From Chitinophagales bacterium (GTDB lineage Bacteria > Bacteroidota > Bacteroidia > Chitinophagales > Chitinophagaceae), in the NCBI GenBank assembly GCA_020636575.1, contig JACJXP010000002.1:496001-560000 (forward strand): a stretch of DNA of 64,000 bases, in the 5' to 3' direction. The translations under genes were made by a program, and so were the position numbers. This document shows positions 27,696-37,548 of this stretch, one piece after another (within the stretch, counting starts at the first letter, position 1; each line of letters opens with the position of its first letter). The notes under the pieces were generated by a model. That model worked only from the letters and a program-made list of their open reading frames with translations. It made no database searches and had not been told where the DNA came from.

Positions 27696-28121
27696 TTATT
27701 TCTTTTCAAACTGGATCGTTGCCTTTTTAAACTCCCTGGTAACTCCCTTACCATAGAGCGGACAATAATAATCCAGTGCATATTGTGCGTCTGTATAGGA
27801 CAACCAATAATCTGTTACGGCTCCTGTAAATAAGAAGCCAGATGAACGGTTGTAGAACTCACGGGTACCCAAATTACTAAAGTTGCCATATACCAGGCTG
27901 CCCTCATAAGGTTTGTAACCGGTTGAGCGGATGATAGTATATCCATAATAGGTTTCTACTACATAGTAGTTACAATAACTATCGCTATATACTACCTCTC
28001 CTGCTTCTTTGGAAAGCCAGTAGCTTTCGTCAAAGCCGCCATCATAATAATAATCCCTGGAACAACTGCTGAAAACAAATACAGCAAGTGATACAATTGA
28101 AAGTGTAAATATTTTTTTCAT
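27696..28121 (-). CDS. Small tyrosine-rich lipoprotein of unknown function
   Basis: A 141-residue exported lipoprotein from the ATG at 28121. The longest frame begins two codons earlier at a TTG, but the signal peptide MKKIFTLSIVSLAVFVFSSC starts at the ATG and gives a lipobox Cys at 20. The mature part is unusually rich in Tyr (for example RDYYYDGG and YYVVETYYGYTI) with many short predicted strands. No family is recognised. It lies alone between purC and trhO. Confidence 0.75.
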   Translation of the reverse strand: MKKIFTLSIVSLAVFVFSSCSRDYYYDGGFDESYWLSKEAGEVVYSDSYCNYYVVETYYGYTIIRSTGYKPYEGSLVYGNFSNLGTREFYNRSSGFLFTGAVTDYWLSYTDAQYALDYYCPLYGKGVTREFKKATIQFEKK

Positions 28122-28216
28122 GGTCAATGATTTTAGGTTAAAAAATGATTACAGCTTACTAATGATAAGACTGTGCCAAAACCTTTTTGATTTATTGCGG
28201 ATTTGTTAAAAGCAAT

Positions 28217-28237
28217 AAAAGCCTGTTAAAGGCTTTT
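28217..28237 (-). terminator. Possible terminator of trhO
   Basis: The stem AAAAGCC/GGCTTTT with a 7-nt loop lies about 50 nt beyond the trhO stop. On the minus strand it runs into a loosely T-rich tail (TTTTATTGC). The tail is imperfect, so the call is weak. Confidence 0.45.
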
Positions 28238-28289
28238 GCAAAACATTAAGAAAGTAACTGTAACAAAAGAGAGAGAAATATATCGCCGA

Positions 28290-29318
28290 TCAGGAAAGTT
28301 TGTTCATCCGGGACCTTGATTTGTTAAAAACATTTCTGCCTTTATCGATCCCTTTCCTTAGTTCTTTTCTTCTTTCTTCAGGAAGATGTAGAGTTTCTTT
28401 ACACTCAGCGCTGCAACATCCTTCAAACTTCCTTGCACATTCAGGACATTGTATAAACAACAGGTGACAGCCATCATTCAGGCAATTGGTGTGAACATCA
28501 CAGGGCTTACCGCATTGGTGACAATTAGCAATAATATCATCAGTGATCCTTTCGCCCAGTCTTTCATCAAAGACAAAATTCTTCCCGATAAATTTATTCT
28601 CAAGCCCTTGTTCTTTTGCCTGTCTTGAATAATTAATGATGCCTCCTTCCAGGTGAAAGACATTTTTAAACCCCTGGTGCTTCATATAGGCGCTTGCTTT
28701 TTCGCAACGGATGCCACCTGTACAATACATGATGATGTTCTTCTCCTTATTCTCTTTCATCATATCCACCGCCATTGGCAATTGTTCCCGGAAAGTATCG
28801 CTGGGCACTTCAATAGCCGATTTAAAATGACCCACTTCATACTCGTAGTGGTTACGCATATCGATCACAATAGTATCCGGGTCTTTTGTGAGCTGATTGA
28901 ACTGTTCAGCATTTACATACTTCCCTTTGTTGCGCATATCAAAATCAGGATCATTAATACCGTCTGCAACAATTTTCTTTCTCACTTTTATATCCAGTAC
29001 ATAAAAAGATTTATCGTTGTCCTCAACAGCAATATTTAACCGGAGGTTATTTAATGCAGGAATTGAGTACAAATAATCCCTGAGTTCTTCGAAATTGGCT
29101 GAGGGTACATTTATTTGTGCATTGATGCCTTCAGTAGCAATATATATACGTCCCAATACAGCTATTGCATTGAGTTGCCTGTACAGTTCATTTCTGAAAG
29201 CATCAGGGTCTTCAATAAAGAAATAATTATAGAAAGAAATGGTGGTCCGTGGAGTATTGTCGTCAAGTATACGCTGTTTCAACTCCTTACGGGAGATGCG
29301 GTTGTGCAATGCTGCCAT
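28290..29318 (-). CDS. trhO: tRNA uridine-34 hydroxylase (rhodanese-domain TrhO/YceA family)
   Basis: Forms 5-hydroxyuridine at tRNA position 34 using molecular oxygen. An N-terminal acylphosphatase-like domain (about 25-110, with [12 protein letters not shown]) is followed by a rhodanese domain (about 135-235, [15 protein letters not shown]) with the active-site [10 protein letters not shown] and a C-terminal cysteine-rich zinc-binding region ([24 protein letters not shown]). The 342 residues agree with the family. It is probably monocistronic. Confidence 0.93.
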   Translation of the reverse strand: MAALHNRISRKELKQRILDDNTPRTTISFYNYFFIEDPDAFRNELYRQLNAIAVLGRIYIATEGINAQINVPSANFEELRDYLYSIPALNNLRLNIAVEDNDKSFYVLDIKVRKKIVADGINDPDFDMRNKGKYVNAEQFNQLTKDPDTIVIDMRNHYEYEVGHFKSAIEVPSDTFREQLPMAVDMMKENKEKNIIMYCTGGIRCEKASAYMKHQGFKNVFHLEGGIINYSRQAKEQGLENKFIGKNFVFDERLGERITDDIIANCHQCGKPCDVHTNCLNDGCHLLFIQCPECARKFEGCCSAECKETLHLPEERRKELRKGIDKGRNVFNKSRSRMNKLS

Positions 29319-29415
29319 TGTATATGAATTTTAATCCTGTGCTTGCAGAACCCCAATTGCAGGTTGGGCAAAATTCTAAAGCAGTGCAAAAGTAATTTAA
29401 ATTTCCGGGACTTTA

Positions 29416-30063
29416 CTAGCGGGTAAAAACCCAATCATTATCAGAAGCGATCTTCACAAGGCCAGCACCTTGCTGATAATACCAGCTTTCGGTATGTTCT
29501 TTTCCATCCATGATATTCACTCTTGAAACAACCAGGCACTTCCCTGTTTTTCCCCTATACACATTATCAACGATCTGGGCAGAAAGGTTATACTTTTCCC
29601 CAAAAATATTCATAGGCCATTTAATGGTCTTACCTGGCTGGGGCAACTTCGCTAAATAATTCTTACCGCCGATCATGGTCCCTTTTTGAACCAGGCCTGT
29701 TTTTCCGCTGGTACCGATCTTTGCTGCATTATCTGTGTAATCAAGTGTATAAATAGTAGCCTGGGAAAATTTTTCACTCGAAGCAAATCCAAAATACTGT
29801 AAATAGGTTACCGGGTCCTTGAACAAAGCGTTTGACTCTCCCTTTTTATATACAATACAATAATGAATTGTTTTTGCATCGTTACGCAGGTAAAACGAAT
29901 CCTGGTAAAGCGGGGTAATAAACTCTTTTATCATAGGCTCGGGAAGATCGGCCAGCGAAACTCTATCAGATGTTTTGATGGCCTCATCAATTCTTACTCC
30001 CTGTTCTTTCTTTGCCAAAATGAATACAGGTAGTAAAAATGAAACAAAGAATAGTTTTCTCAT
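29416..30063 (-). CDS. Exported protein of unknown function
   Basis: A 215-residue protein with an N-terminal hydrophobic signal (MRKLFFVSFLLPVFILA), then a predominantly beta mature part (YLRNDAKTIHYCIVYKKGE, and KTGLVQKGTMIGGKNYLA). No lipobox and no recognised domain. It lies about 65 nt upstream of nothing on the same strand and about 100 nt from trhO; the spacing does not force co-transcription. Function unknown. Confidence 0.65.
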   Translation of the reverse strand: MRKLFFVSFLLPVFILAKKEQGVRIDEAIKTSDRVSLADLPEPMIKEFITPLYQDSFYLRNDAKTIHYCIVYKKGESNALFKDPVTYLQYFGFASSEKFSQATIYTLDYTDNAAKIGTSGKTGLVQKGTMIGGKNYLAKLPQPGKTIKWPMNIFGEKYNLSAQIVDNVYRGKTGKCLVVSRVNIMDGKEHTESWYYQQGAGLVKIASDNDWVFTR

Positions 30064-30127
30064 TGTGGAAATATAAATACGGTTCTGTTAAAGTATGACA
30101 CCCTGAACCGGGTATCCATTATTCAAT

Positions 30128-30472
30128 TTATTTCGAAGATCGGATATAACTTCCGGTTAATGCAGCGAACCCCGCCACCAATCCTCCCACCACACCAGTT
30201 ACAAGGATCAATAAAAAGCTGTTGCCTCCCAATGGCAATACCTGGGCTATTTTTGAAGAGAGTATCCCATTGTTCTTCATATCTATCCAATAAGCCAGGC
30301 CACCCCAGCAAAGTAACAAACCCAGGAACCCGGCTAAAAATGCTCTCCATGATTTTTGATGTACCAGTACTGCCACCAATAATGATGATACGGCAATACC
30401 CCACCATGGGAAATACAAGCCTACAATAAAAGCCAGCACCCCGGTCAAAACAGTTGATACGATAAATTTCAT
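30128..30472 (-). CDS. Small integral membrane protein of unknown function
   Basis: A 114-residue protein with three or four hydrophobic helices (about 3-20, 24-40, 47-64, 83-105), a short polar loop between 64 and 80, and a basic C-terminus. It follows the penicillin acylase gene on the same strand with a gap of about 30 nt and is probably co-transcribed. The family is not recognised beyond a resemblance to generic DUF membrane proteins. Confidence 0.7.
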   Translation of the reverse strand: MKFIVSTVLTGVLAFIVGLYFPWWGIAVSSLLVAVLVHQKSWRAFLAGFLGLLLCWGGLAYWIDMKNNGILSSKIAQVLPLGGNSFLLILVTGVVGGLVAGFAALTGSYIRSSK

Positions 30473-30502
30473 CTGTATATTTTTAAGATAAACCCAATTG
30501 CC

Positions 30503-32941
30503 TTATTGCGAAAAAGTCATTTTCCACTTCACTGCTTTATCCGTTTTGTCGCCATCCCGCATAAACCAAAGTTTATTGTACTTTCCTGCTACCCAACTAT
30601 CAATAAAATTATCATAGAACACACTTCCGGGGTTTCCGCTCTGGCCTCCGGGATACACACCATAGGCTTCTGTAGGTGTTGTCATGTGTACGATCATCCT
30701 CCAGCTGGGGCCGTGACTATGTGTTACAGCATTGATGATATTTCCGTTGCCACCTACATTCAATCCTGCTCTGGCAAAAGGAAGTAATGCATTCTTTAGT
30801 AAATGGTACACAGTAGGATCTTTGAATTTTGCCCATTCCAGTTTTCCTTCTGATTCTTTTTGGGTCAGCATTACTGCTGCTTTTTTAAACGCATTGGTCA
30901 CAACAATTGGCAAGGTCTCTATTTCAGGAGTGGATATATCATCAATAAACCGAAGCAATGAATCCTTTTTCAGTAACTCCATCGTTGTTTGTTCTTCAGG
31001 CATTAAGGCCGGAGGTGAATGAATCGACATATCATCTCTCCAAATCGCCGATTCAAGGCTATCCCACCAGCATTGATAAATAGTTTGACCTTTTGAATCC
31101 GGTGTTGCCATCAGGTCCCAGTCCTTGACGATCTGTAGAAATTGCAGTTGTTTGTCAGACAAATTAGTTTCATCGATATTTCCCAACAGGATCGGCAACG
31201 CATCTTCAGCCAGTGTATTAAAATAGTTATTCTGCAACTTCATCATATCTTCCGGCTGTATGCCATTCATCGATGATAAATAATGATCAATGGTAATGGC
31301 CCTTGGGGTGATGTAAGTGCCCGGGATAAAATACGGATAGGTAGCATCAGTTGGTCGTTGATTACCACTTTCCAGGTATCCTCTCTCGGGGTTAAGGCTA
31401 TGCGGATTTTCCGCCTGTGGAATAAAACCCTGCCACATATAACTGCTGTCTTCCCCCGGCATAATATAAAGCCCCTGCCCTTCCCATCGGGCCGGGAATT
31501 TGCCCTGTTGCCAAATAGCTATATCACCGGTCTTGGATGCGAAAACAAAATTTTGTCCCGGACAACTGAACGTTTTTATTGCTTCCGTGTACTCATCATA
31601 ATTCTTTGCCCTGTTCAATTTATAAAAGGTGAAACCCTCATTGCTGGCATCATGAGCAGCCCAGCGTACTGCGAGGTTCTGATGTTTTGATCTGTCATCT
31701 CCAAAACTGTTATCATACATCACCGGGCCGAATTCAGTATATGCCACTGTATCCTGTATCATTTTTCCTCCCTTCACCATTATACTCTCTATACGAATAG
31801 TAGTTTTCTTCCAGGCGCTGTCGAACCAATACTCTGCTTTGGTATCGTCCTTAAAGCGAATCTTATAATAATCCTTTACATCCCTTTGCGAATTGGTAAC
31901 ACCCCAGGCAATGCTATCGTTGAACCCGATTATAATAAAGGGGCTGCCCGGTAATGAAACACCATAAGTATTACTGGAAGGTGTTTTTAACTGCATTTCG
32001 TACCAAATGGAGGGTAAAGACAGTTCAAGATGCGGATCATTACAAAGAATTGGAGCCCCGCTCTGTGTTTTGCTACCTGCCACCACCCAGTTGTTGCTAC
32101 CGTTATTTTTATCCGGTCTTGAGTATTCCTCCATACTTGCCAGGTCCTTATTACCAAAATAAAGACTGTCGGCAGAAGCCGGCGCTACAGGCACAATACC
32201 CGGTTTTTCAAACACAGTTCCTTTGGGTACTATCGGCACCAATGAATCAGGCACCTGCGGGTAAAGCATTTTTAACTCATCTGGAAAGAAGATAGACTTG
32301 GCGATCGTATAATCCAGGTCATGTTCGGTACCTGAAGAAAGATTCTTTGCCATCATCTTTAACAATAATGCCGTACGCAGGTTGGTCCATTTTTCTGGCT
32401 TAAAGTTTAAGAGTTTGTATTCAACCGGCAATGCTGATTCTTTTAAAGAATTGATCCATGCATTGACACCATTGGTATAAGCGTCATACATAGCTTTTGA
32501 TTGCGGGTCACTTTCCATTTCTTTCAATGCATTCTCGGCTGCAAACTTCATCCCAAGCCGGCGTTGTTCCCTGTCGAACTCAATGGCAATCGGCCCGGCA
32601 ATTTCACTGGCCCTTCCTTCTGCAGCTTTTGTCTGCAGGTCCATTTGAAAAAGACGGAATTTAGCATGTAGATAACCCTGGATAAAATACAGGTCCTCAT
32701 CATTTTCAGCGAAAACATGCGGCACCAGTCTGTCATCAAAATATACTTCAGCTTTTCCCTTTAATCCGGGAAAGTTTAGGGTCTCATCAAAACCTTCATC
32801 AGCAGGTTCTGCATTTTGCCAGAAACCATGTTGAGGGCTTAGAAATTTACCCATGGGAGGGATAGTTCCCCATTGTTTGTTCAATGCAAAAACTAACCCG
32901 CCGGTGATAATGGCTGAAATCGCAAAAGGAAGAATACGCAT
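30503..32941 (-). CDS. Penicillin acylase (S45) family amidase
   Basis: An Ntn-hydrolase precursor that autoprocesses into two chains and cleaves amide bonds of N-acyl compounds such as lactams, acyl-homoserine lactones or peptides. An N-terminal membrane or signal segment (5-22 from the ATG at 32941) leads into the alpha-chain region. The GSNNWVV motif, with the nucleophile Ser near 282 at the start of the beta chain, is followed by NDPHLELSLPSIWYE and VTNSQRDVKDYY, all family signatures. The C-terminal GGNGNI, GPSWRMIVHM and GGQSGNPGS blocks close the fold. The longest frame begins at a TTG two codons earlier. The natural substrate is not known. Confidence 0.93.
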   Translation of the reverse strand: MRILPFAISAIITGGLVFALNKQWGTIPPMGKFLSPQHGFWQNAEPADEGFDETLNFPGLKGKAEVYFDDRLVPHVFAENDEDLYFIQGYLHAKFRLFQMDLQTKAAEGRASEIAGPIAIEFDREQRRLGMKFAAENALKEMESDPQSKAMYDAYTNGVNAWINSLKESALPVEYKLLNFKPEKWTNLRTALLLKMMAKNLSSGTEHDLDYTIAKSIFFPDELKMLYPQVPDSLVPIVPKGTVFEKPGIVPVAPASADSLYFGNKDLASMEEYSRPDKNNGSNNWVVAGSKTQSGAPILCNDPHLELSLPSIWYEMQLKTPSSNTYGVSLPGSPFIIIGFNDSIAWGVTNSQRDVKDYYKIRFKDDTKAEYWFDSAWKKTTIRIESIMVKGGKMIQDTVAYTEFGPVMYDNSFGDDRSKHQNLAVRWAAHDASNEGFTFYKLNRAKNYDEYTEAIKTFSCPGQNFVFASKTGDIAIWQQGKFPARWEGQGLYIMPGEDSSYMWQGFIPQAENPHSLNPERGYLESGNQRPTDATYPYFIPGTYITPRAITIDHYLSSMNGIQPEDMMKLQNNYFNTLAEDALPILLGNIDETNLSDKQLQFLQIVKDWDLMATPDSKGQTIYQCWWDSLESAIWRDDMSIHSPPALMPEEQTTMELLKKDSLLRFIDDISTPEIETLPIVVTNAFKKAAVMLTQKESEGKLEWAKFKDPTVYHLLKNALLPFARAGLNVGGNGNIINAVTHSHGPSWRMIVHMTTPTEAYGVYPGGQSGNPGSVFYDNFIDSWVAGKYNKLWFMRDGDKTDKAVKWKMTFSQ

Positions 32942-33048
32942 AGGCAAGAAATAAAAAGGAAAGATAAGAATAATTGCAGATGAACTGAGTTACATCAGCT
33001 TCGGGTCATTGGTTTTTAACTAACTTCACCGCTACTAAATTTATAATT

Positions 33049-33609
33049 ATGGCTGTACTTATTGTTGTAGGATTAATTGCATTGCTGGTCATCTGGATCA
33101 TCAGTCTTTATAATGGTCTTGTACGTCTCCGTAACAGAAGACAAAATGCTTTTGCCGATATTGATGTACAATTAAGACAAAGGCATGACCTGGTACCACA
33201 ACTGGTGGAAACCGTAAAAGGATATGCTACTCATGAAAGAGAATTACTGACAAAGATCACCGAAGCCCGGTCTGCGGCTATGTCGGCAAAATCAATTGAT
33301 GATAAAATAGTAGCCGAACAGCAACTGACTTCTGCCCTTCAGGGTTTAAAAGTGCAGGTAGAAGCTTATCCTGACCTGAAAGCCAACCAGAATTTTTTAC
33401 AGTTGCAGGAAGAACTCAGCGATATTGAAAATAAACTGGCAGCGAGCCGTCGCTTCTTTAATGGCGCCACTACAGAATACAACAATGCTGTTGAATCATT
33501 CCCCGGCAACCTGGTGGCCAGGAATTTTGGTTTTAACAGGGAGATCATGTTTGACCTGGGTACCGATACCCGTCAGCAAATGGAAGAACCTCCAAAGATC
33601 CAATTTTAA
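33049..33609 (+). CDS. lemA: LemA family protein
   Basis: A 186-residue protein with an N-terminal transmembrane helix (about 3-22) and the conserved LemA core: YNGLVRLRNRRQNAFADIDVQL, then RHDLVPQLVETVKGY and the coiled helices to SRRFFNGATTEYNNA and FPGNLVARNFGF. LemA is an outer-facing membrane protein frequently paired with an M48 peptidase, as here (gene 6 nt downstream). The pair probably forms one operon. Molecular role is not well established. Confidence 0.94.
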   Translation: MAVLIVVGLIALLVIWIISLYNGLVRLRNRRQNAFADIDVQLRQRHDLVPQLVETVKGYATHERELLTKITEARSAAMSAKSIDDKIVAEQQLTSALQGLKVQVEAYPDLKANQNFLQLQEELSDIENKLAASRRFFNGATTEYNNAVESFPGNLVARNFGFNREIMFDLGTDTRQQMEEPPKIQF

Positions 33610-33615
33610 AGGATT

Positions 33616-34551
33616 ATGCAATATGTTGGCATAGACAGGCAGATCAGGAAAAACAACTTCAATTCCCTTCTGTTACTTATCACATTCCCGGTATTGCTAC
33701 TGGGAATGTGTTATGCATTTGTGTACCTGGCAGCAGACAAACAAAATGAAGACCCGCAAGCACTTTTTCTCCGCATCTTTCCGTTTGTGCTGATTGCTGT
33801 AGGAATATGGTTTTTCATAGCATGGATGGGTAATGCTGCCATGATACGGATGGCTACTGGCAGCAAACCACTCGAAAGAAGAAACAATAAAAGAGTATAT
33901 AACCTTTTAGAGAATCTCTGCATTTCACAAGGCATGCAGATGCCTAAACTTTATATCATTGAGGATGATTCATTAAATGCTTTTGCCAGTGGTATAGATC
34001 AGCGAAGTTTTTCTATCTCTCTTTCAAGAGGTATAATTGAAAAACTGGAAGATGATGAACTGGAAGGGGTATTGGCCCATGAGCTTACTCATATTAAGAA
34101 CAGAGATGTAAGGGTGCTGATCATTTCCATCATTTTTGTCGGCATTTTTGCTTTCCTCGCAGAGATGGCTTTTCGGAGTTTACGGTTTGCAGGCTCGGGC
34201 AGAAGAAGTAAGAATGATAAAGGAAGCGGTGCTGCTATTTTAATTGCAATCGTCGTTACGGCTATTGCTTATTTCATTTCAATTCTTTTGCGTTTTGGTA
34301 TCAGCCGGAAAAGGGAATACCTGGCTGATGCAGGTGGCGCTGATATGACAAAGAAACCTTATGCTTTGGCAAGCGCCTTAAGAAAAATAGCAGGCGATCC
34401 GGCGATAGAAGCCGTTGAAAGCCGGGATGTGGCACAGTTGTTCATTGACAACCCCACTCCTTCTTCTCATAGATCTGCTTCCTGGGATAATCTTTTTGCA
34501 ACTCATCCGCCTATTGAAAAAAGGATTGAATTGCTCGAACAGTTTGCTTGA
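33616..34551 (+). CDS. M48 family zinc metallopeptidase (HtpX-like)
   Basis: A membrane-embedded zinc protease of 311 residues. Helices lie near 17-38, 54-74 and in the 170-190 and 207-228 regions. The zinc motif HELTH is at 155-159, with the third ligand in the downstream RKREYLADAGG segment (Glu). The C-terminal HPPIEKRIELLEQ segment is characteristic of the family. With LemA directly upstream (6-nt gap), it is likely part of membrane-protein quality control. It is convergent with pcm, 10 nt apart. Confidence 0.92.
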   Translation: MQYVGIDRQIRKNNFNSLLLLITFPVLLLGMCYAFVYLAADKQNEDPQALFLRIFPFVLIAVGIWFFIAWMGNAAMIRMATGSKPLERRNNKRVYNLLENLCISQGMQMPKLYIIEDDSLNAFASGIDQRSFSISLSRGIIEKLEDDELEGVLAHELTHIKNRDVRVLIISIIFVGIFAFLAEMAFRSLRFAGSGRRSKNDKGSGAAILIAIVVTAIAYFISILLRFGISRKREYLADAGGADMTKKPYALASALRKIAGDPAIEAVESRDVAQLFIDNPTPSSHRSASWDNLFATHPPIEKRIELLEQFA

Positions 34552-34561
34552 AGGAAAGTCA

Positions 34562-35218
34562 TTAGTCTTTCTTACCACTTATCATCGGAACGAACGAAAA
34601 ATTATCAAACACTTCTTCTTTCAATGAACCGTTCTCCAGTTTGGTGATTCGCCGCATCTGCTGAATATCACCCGAACCTAATGGCAACACCATCATACCT
34701 CCCGGTTTTATCTGTTCTATTAATTTGGGCGGCACTTCCGGCGCAGCTGCCGTGATGAGTATTCTGTCAAACTGAGCGTAGGTTGGCAGTCCTTCATAGC
34801 CATCTCCGTAAAAAAATTTTATAGTGGGATACTTTTTTAAAAAGCTGAATTCCTTGTTGGCATCAAACAATTTCCTTTGTCTTTCAATAGTATAAACCTG
34901 TGCACCCATTTCTGCCAGTATCACTGCCTGGTAAGCGCTGCCGGTTCCTATTTCCAGCACTTTCATAAAAGGCTGTACTTCGAGCAGCTGGCTTTGATAG
35001 GCCACAGTGTAAGGTTGTGAAATGGTTTGCCCCTCTCCTATTGGGAAAGCCCTGTCGGCATAAGCCGCTTCATCAAAAGCAGAATCCAGAAAGAAATGGC
35101 GGGGTACTGCCAGCACAGCGTCCAGCACCCTATCATCTGTAATTCCTTTTGAATGGATCAGTTGCACTAATTTTTTGCGAAGGCCTTTATGCCTGTAATT
35201 ATCTTCTGTGGGTCTCAT
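34562..35218 (-). CDS. pcm: Protein-L-isoaspartate O-methyltransferase
   Basis: Repairs isoaspartyl residues by SAM-dependent methylation. RHFFLDSAFDEAAYADRAFPIGEGQTISQPY is the canonical N-terminal block, here given only by its positions (about 35-65). It is followed by the SAM loop EIGTGSAYQAVI and by FDRILITAAAPEVP and LKPGGxMVLPLG-like motifs. The open frame reaches 35275, but the family start is at MRPTEDNYRHKG (35218), and TATCTTGC, a -7-like element, lies 10 nt before that ATG. Confidence 0.9.
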   Translation of the reverse strand: MRPTEDNYRHKGLRKKLVQLIHSKGITDDRVLDAVLAVPRHFFLDSAFDEAAYADRAFPIGEGQTISQPYTVAYQSQLLEVQPFMKVLEIGTGSAYQAVILAEMGAQVYTIERQRKLFDANKEFSFLKKYPTIKFFYGDGYEGLPTYAQFDRILITAAAPEVPPKLIEQIKPGGMMVLPLGSGDIQQMRRITKLENGSLKEEVFDNFSFVPMISGKKD

Positions 35219-35282
35219 AAGCTGGTTGCAAGATACTGTATGAGGAGTACAAAGATGATTATAAGAAAAAATCATTGATACA

Positions 35283-36533
35283 TTACAGTGTACTGATCAT
35301 CTCCACCTCTTCTTCTTCCACCGCTTCCTTTGAACATTTATACTTGATGATTCTTTTGCTGAGCAACAAAACAGATAAGGATAAGAATGCACAAAGTGCC
35401 ATTACCCCGCTCATCGGAAGTGCTGTACTGTTCTGCATTATACTTACCAATGCAGAAGCGCCTGCGCCAATGCTCATCTGAATGGCACCCATCAAGCCTG
35501 AAGCTGTGCCGGCATTCTTTGAAAAAGGAGCCAGTGATAATGCAGAAGAGTTAGGAAACAAAAAACCCTGGCAACTCAGGAACAGAAATATCATGAGTAT
35601 GGTGAGTAATAAACTCTTAATACCGATCCATGCAATAACCAGCAGTACGGTGCCACATATAGCCTGGCAGATCAGCGATGCTTTTACGATCTGTTCACTT
35701 TTATATTTTCGGAGCAATAAATTGTTTACCTGGCTGGCAGTAATGAGTCCAAAAGCGATAAAGGCAAATATCCAACCGTATTGTTTTTCACTTACATGAA
35801 ACAATTCCATAAAAACAAAAGGAGAACCACTGATATAAGCATATAAACCGGCTGCTGCAATAGCACCTGTAAATGCATAAGTATTGAACTGGCTGTTTTT
35901 AAACACATCTCCAAAACTGCGCAGAATTGCCTTCGGTTTTAGTGAATAAGTTGGGTCCGGTTGTTTTGTTTCCGGAAGCATGAACATGATACCCCCCAAA
36001 ATAATAAGTGCCATCAGGATCAGTGCGCCGAAAACATAGCGCCAACCCCATGCAGCTGTAATATATCCGCCCAGTGTAGGTGCCACAATGGGTGATATGG
36101 CCACAACCAATATAAGACTTGAAAATATCTTTGCCATGCGGCCGGGTTCAAACATATCTCTTACAACAGCTCTTGCTGCTACCATACCTGCACACCCTCC
36201 CAAAGCCTGCAATAAACGAAAAGCGATCAATGACTGCACCGAACCCGCCAGCATACAACCAACAGATGCCAACAGGTAAAGAAAAAGCCCAAAAAACATG
36301 GGTTTTTTTCTGCCATATCTTTCCAGTAATGGTCCATAGATCAGCTGCCCGGCAGAAATACCTATAAAAAAACTGGACAGCGATAACATGACCTGCGAAT
36401 GAGTGGCCGAAAGCCCCTCAGCAATTTCCGGAAAAGCCGGCAGATACATGTCGATCGAAAAAGGGCCGATGGCAGTAAGCAGACCAAGAATGATAATTAA
36501 ATAAGTGTAACTGCTGCGTTGGGTATGTTTCAT
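35283..36533 (-). CDS. Bcr/CflA-type MFS multidrug efflux transporter
   Basis: An inner-membrane drug:proton antiporter with about 12 helices. The Bcr/CflA signatures are visible: PFSIDMYLPAFPEI at the first helix, YGPLLERYGRKKPM (MFS motif A) in the second loop, LQALGGCAGMVAARAVVRDMF in helix 4-5. The C-terminus is acidic (EEEEVE). The open frame starts at 36560, but an exact -7 element sits inside that extension, so the ATG at 36533 (MKHTQRSSY) is chosen. Its transcript would start only a few bases before that ATG. Confidence 0.9.
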   Translation of the reverse strand: MKHTQRSSYTYLIIILGLLTAIGPFSIDMYLPAFPEIAEGLSATHSQVMLSLSSFFIGISAGQLIYGPLLERYGRKKPMFFGLFLYLLASVGCMLAGSVQSLIAFRLLQALGGCAGMVAARAVVRDMFEPGRMAKIFSSLILVVAISPIVAPTLGGYITAAWGWRYVFGALILMALIILGGIMFMLPETKQPDPTYSLKPKAILRSFGDVFKNSQFNTYAFTGAIAAAGLYAYISGSPFVFMELFHVSEKQYGWIFAFIAFGLITASQVNNLLLRKYKSEQIVKASLICQAICGTVLLVIAWIGIKSLLLTILMIFLFLSCQGFLFPNSSALSLAPFSKNAGTASGLMGAIQMSIGAGASALVSIMQNSTALPMSGVMALCAFLSLSVLLLSKRIIKYKCSKEAVEEEEVEMISTL

Positions 36534-36543
36534 AAAAGTGCTG

Positions 36544-36551
36544 CAAAGATA
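36544..36551 (-). promoter_or_regulatory. Bacteroidota -7 element (TATCTTTG) of the Bcr-type transporter
   Basis: An exact TAnnTTTG match on the minus strand, 10 nt before the ATG at 36533. The following 13 nt, TTTGCAGCACTTT, are identical to those at ribF. Confidence 0.65.
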
Positions 36552-36753
36552 CCCAAACAACGACGAGGCTGTATAAACACTTGTTCGTCAAACTGGTTTT
36601 CGTTAGTTATATAATTTCATCTGAGGACGGATAAAAAGAAGTTGCACCCGGAGCAGTTATTAATCAACGGAAAATAGAAAAGCGGATAAATGTTTTTCCA
36701 ACTTTATACCTTTAGTAAGTCATGTGACAGTTAGCAGCATTTAAAAACATGTC

Positions 36754-37548
36754 ATGCCTGAAAATTCAGATAAATGGAATAGCGGCGACCCGTATGAATA
36801 TTTTATGGGCAGATGGAGCCAACTGATGGCGCCGGCTTTTCTTGATTGGGTCAATTTCTCAAACAATAAATCATGGCTGGATGTAGGTTGTGGCACCGGC
36901 GCATTGAGTGAAGCTATTTTTCTAAACAACAACCCAGCACATATTTGCTGTATTGATCCTTCTGCAGAGTTTCTTGAAAAAGCAAAAGCTAAAAAAACTT
37001 TTACAGCCGAATTTATAACGGGTAGCGCCGATGCACTTCCGGTAGCTGATCATTCTTTTGATATCGTTGTTTCAGGTCTGGCCCTCAATTTTTTCCCTGA
37101 TATCCCTGCTGCCCTGACAGAAATAAAGAGAGTGCTGCAAAAAGACGGAATGATCGCAGCGTATGTGTGGGATTATGCCGGCAAAATGGAATTCCTTCGT
37201 TTTTTCTGGGATGCTGCTTGTGAAGCGGATGCAAATGCAGCAAAACTGGATGAAGGCAATCGTTTCCCTATTTGCAATGCAGATAATTTGAGAATAGCAT
37301 TTGAACAGGCTGGTTTAACTGATACTGAAACAACTTTTTTAGACATTGATACTGTCTTTAAAAATTTTAATGATTACTGGAATCCTTTTTTGGGCGGCCA
37401 GGGACCGGCTCCCAGCTACCTTGCTTCATTAAACAAAGACTTACAGGAAAAAATAAAAACCACTCTTCAGCAAAGACTTTGTAATGATCCGGCCACACCT
37501 ATTAAACTGATGGCCAGGGCTATTGCAGTAAAAGGGAAATACAATTAA
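36754..37548 (+). CDS. SAM-dependent methyltransferase (class I)
   Basis: A 264-residue cytosolic methyltransferase of the Methyltransf_11 type. The SAM loop SWLDVGCGTGALSEAI (about 40-55), CIDPSAEFLEKAK (motif II), SADALPVADHSFDIVVSGLAL (motifs IV-V) and the post-motif EIKRVLQKDGMIAAYVWDY are in order. Its UbiE-like start PYEYFMGRWSQLMAP often occurs in small-molecule methyltransferases. The target is unknown. The stop codon shares an A with the next gene's ATG. Confidence 0.88.
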   Translation: MPENSDKWNSGDPYEYFMGRWSQLMAPAFLDWVNFSNNKSWLDVGCGTGALSEAIFLNNNPAHICCIDPSAEFLEKAKAKKTFTAEFITGSADALPVADHSFDIVVSGLALNFFPDIPAALTEIKRVLQKDGMIAAYVWDYAGKMEFLRFFWDAACEADANAAKLDEGNRFPICNADNLRIAFEQAGLTDTETTFLDIDTVFKNFNDYWNPFLGGQGPAPSYLASLNKDLQEKIKTTLQQRLCNDPATPIKLMARAIAVKGKYN

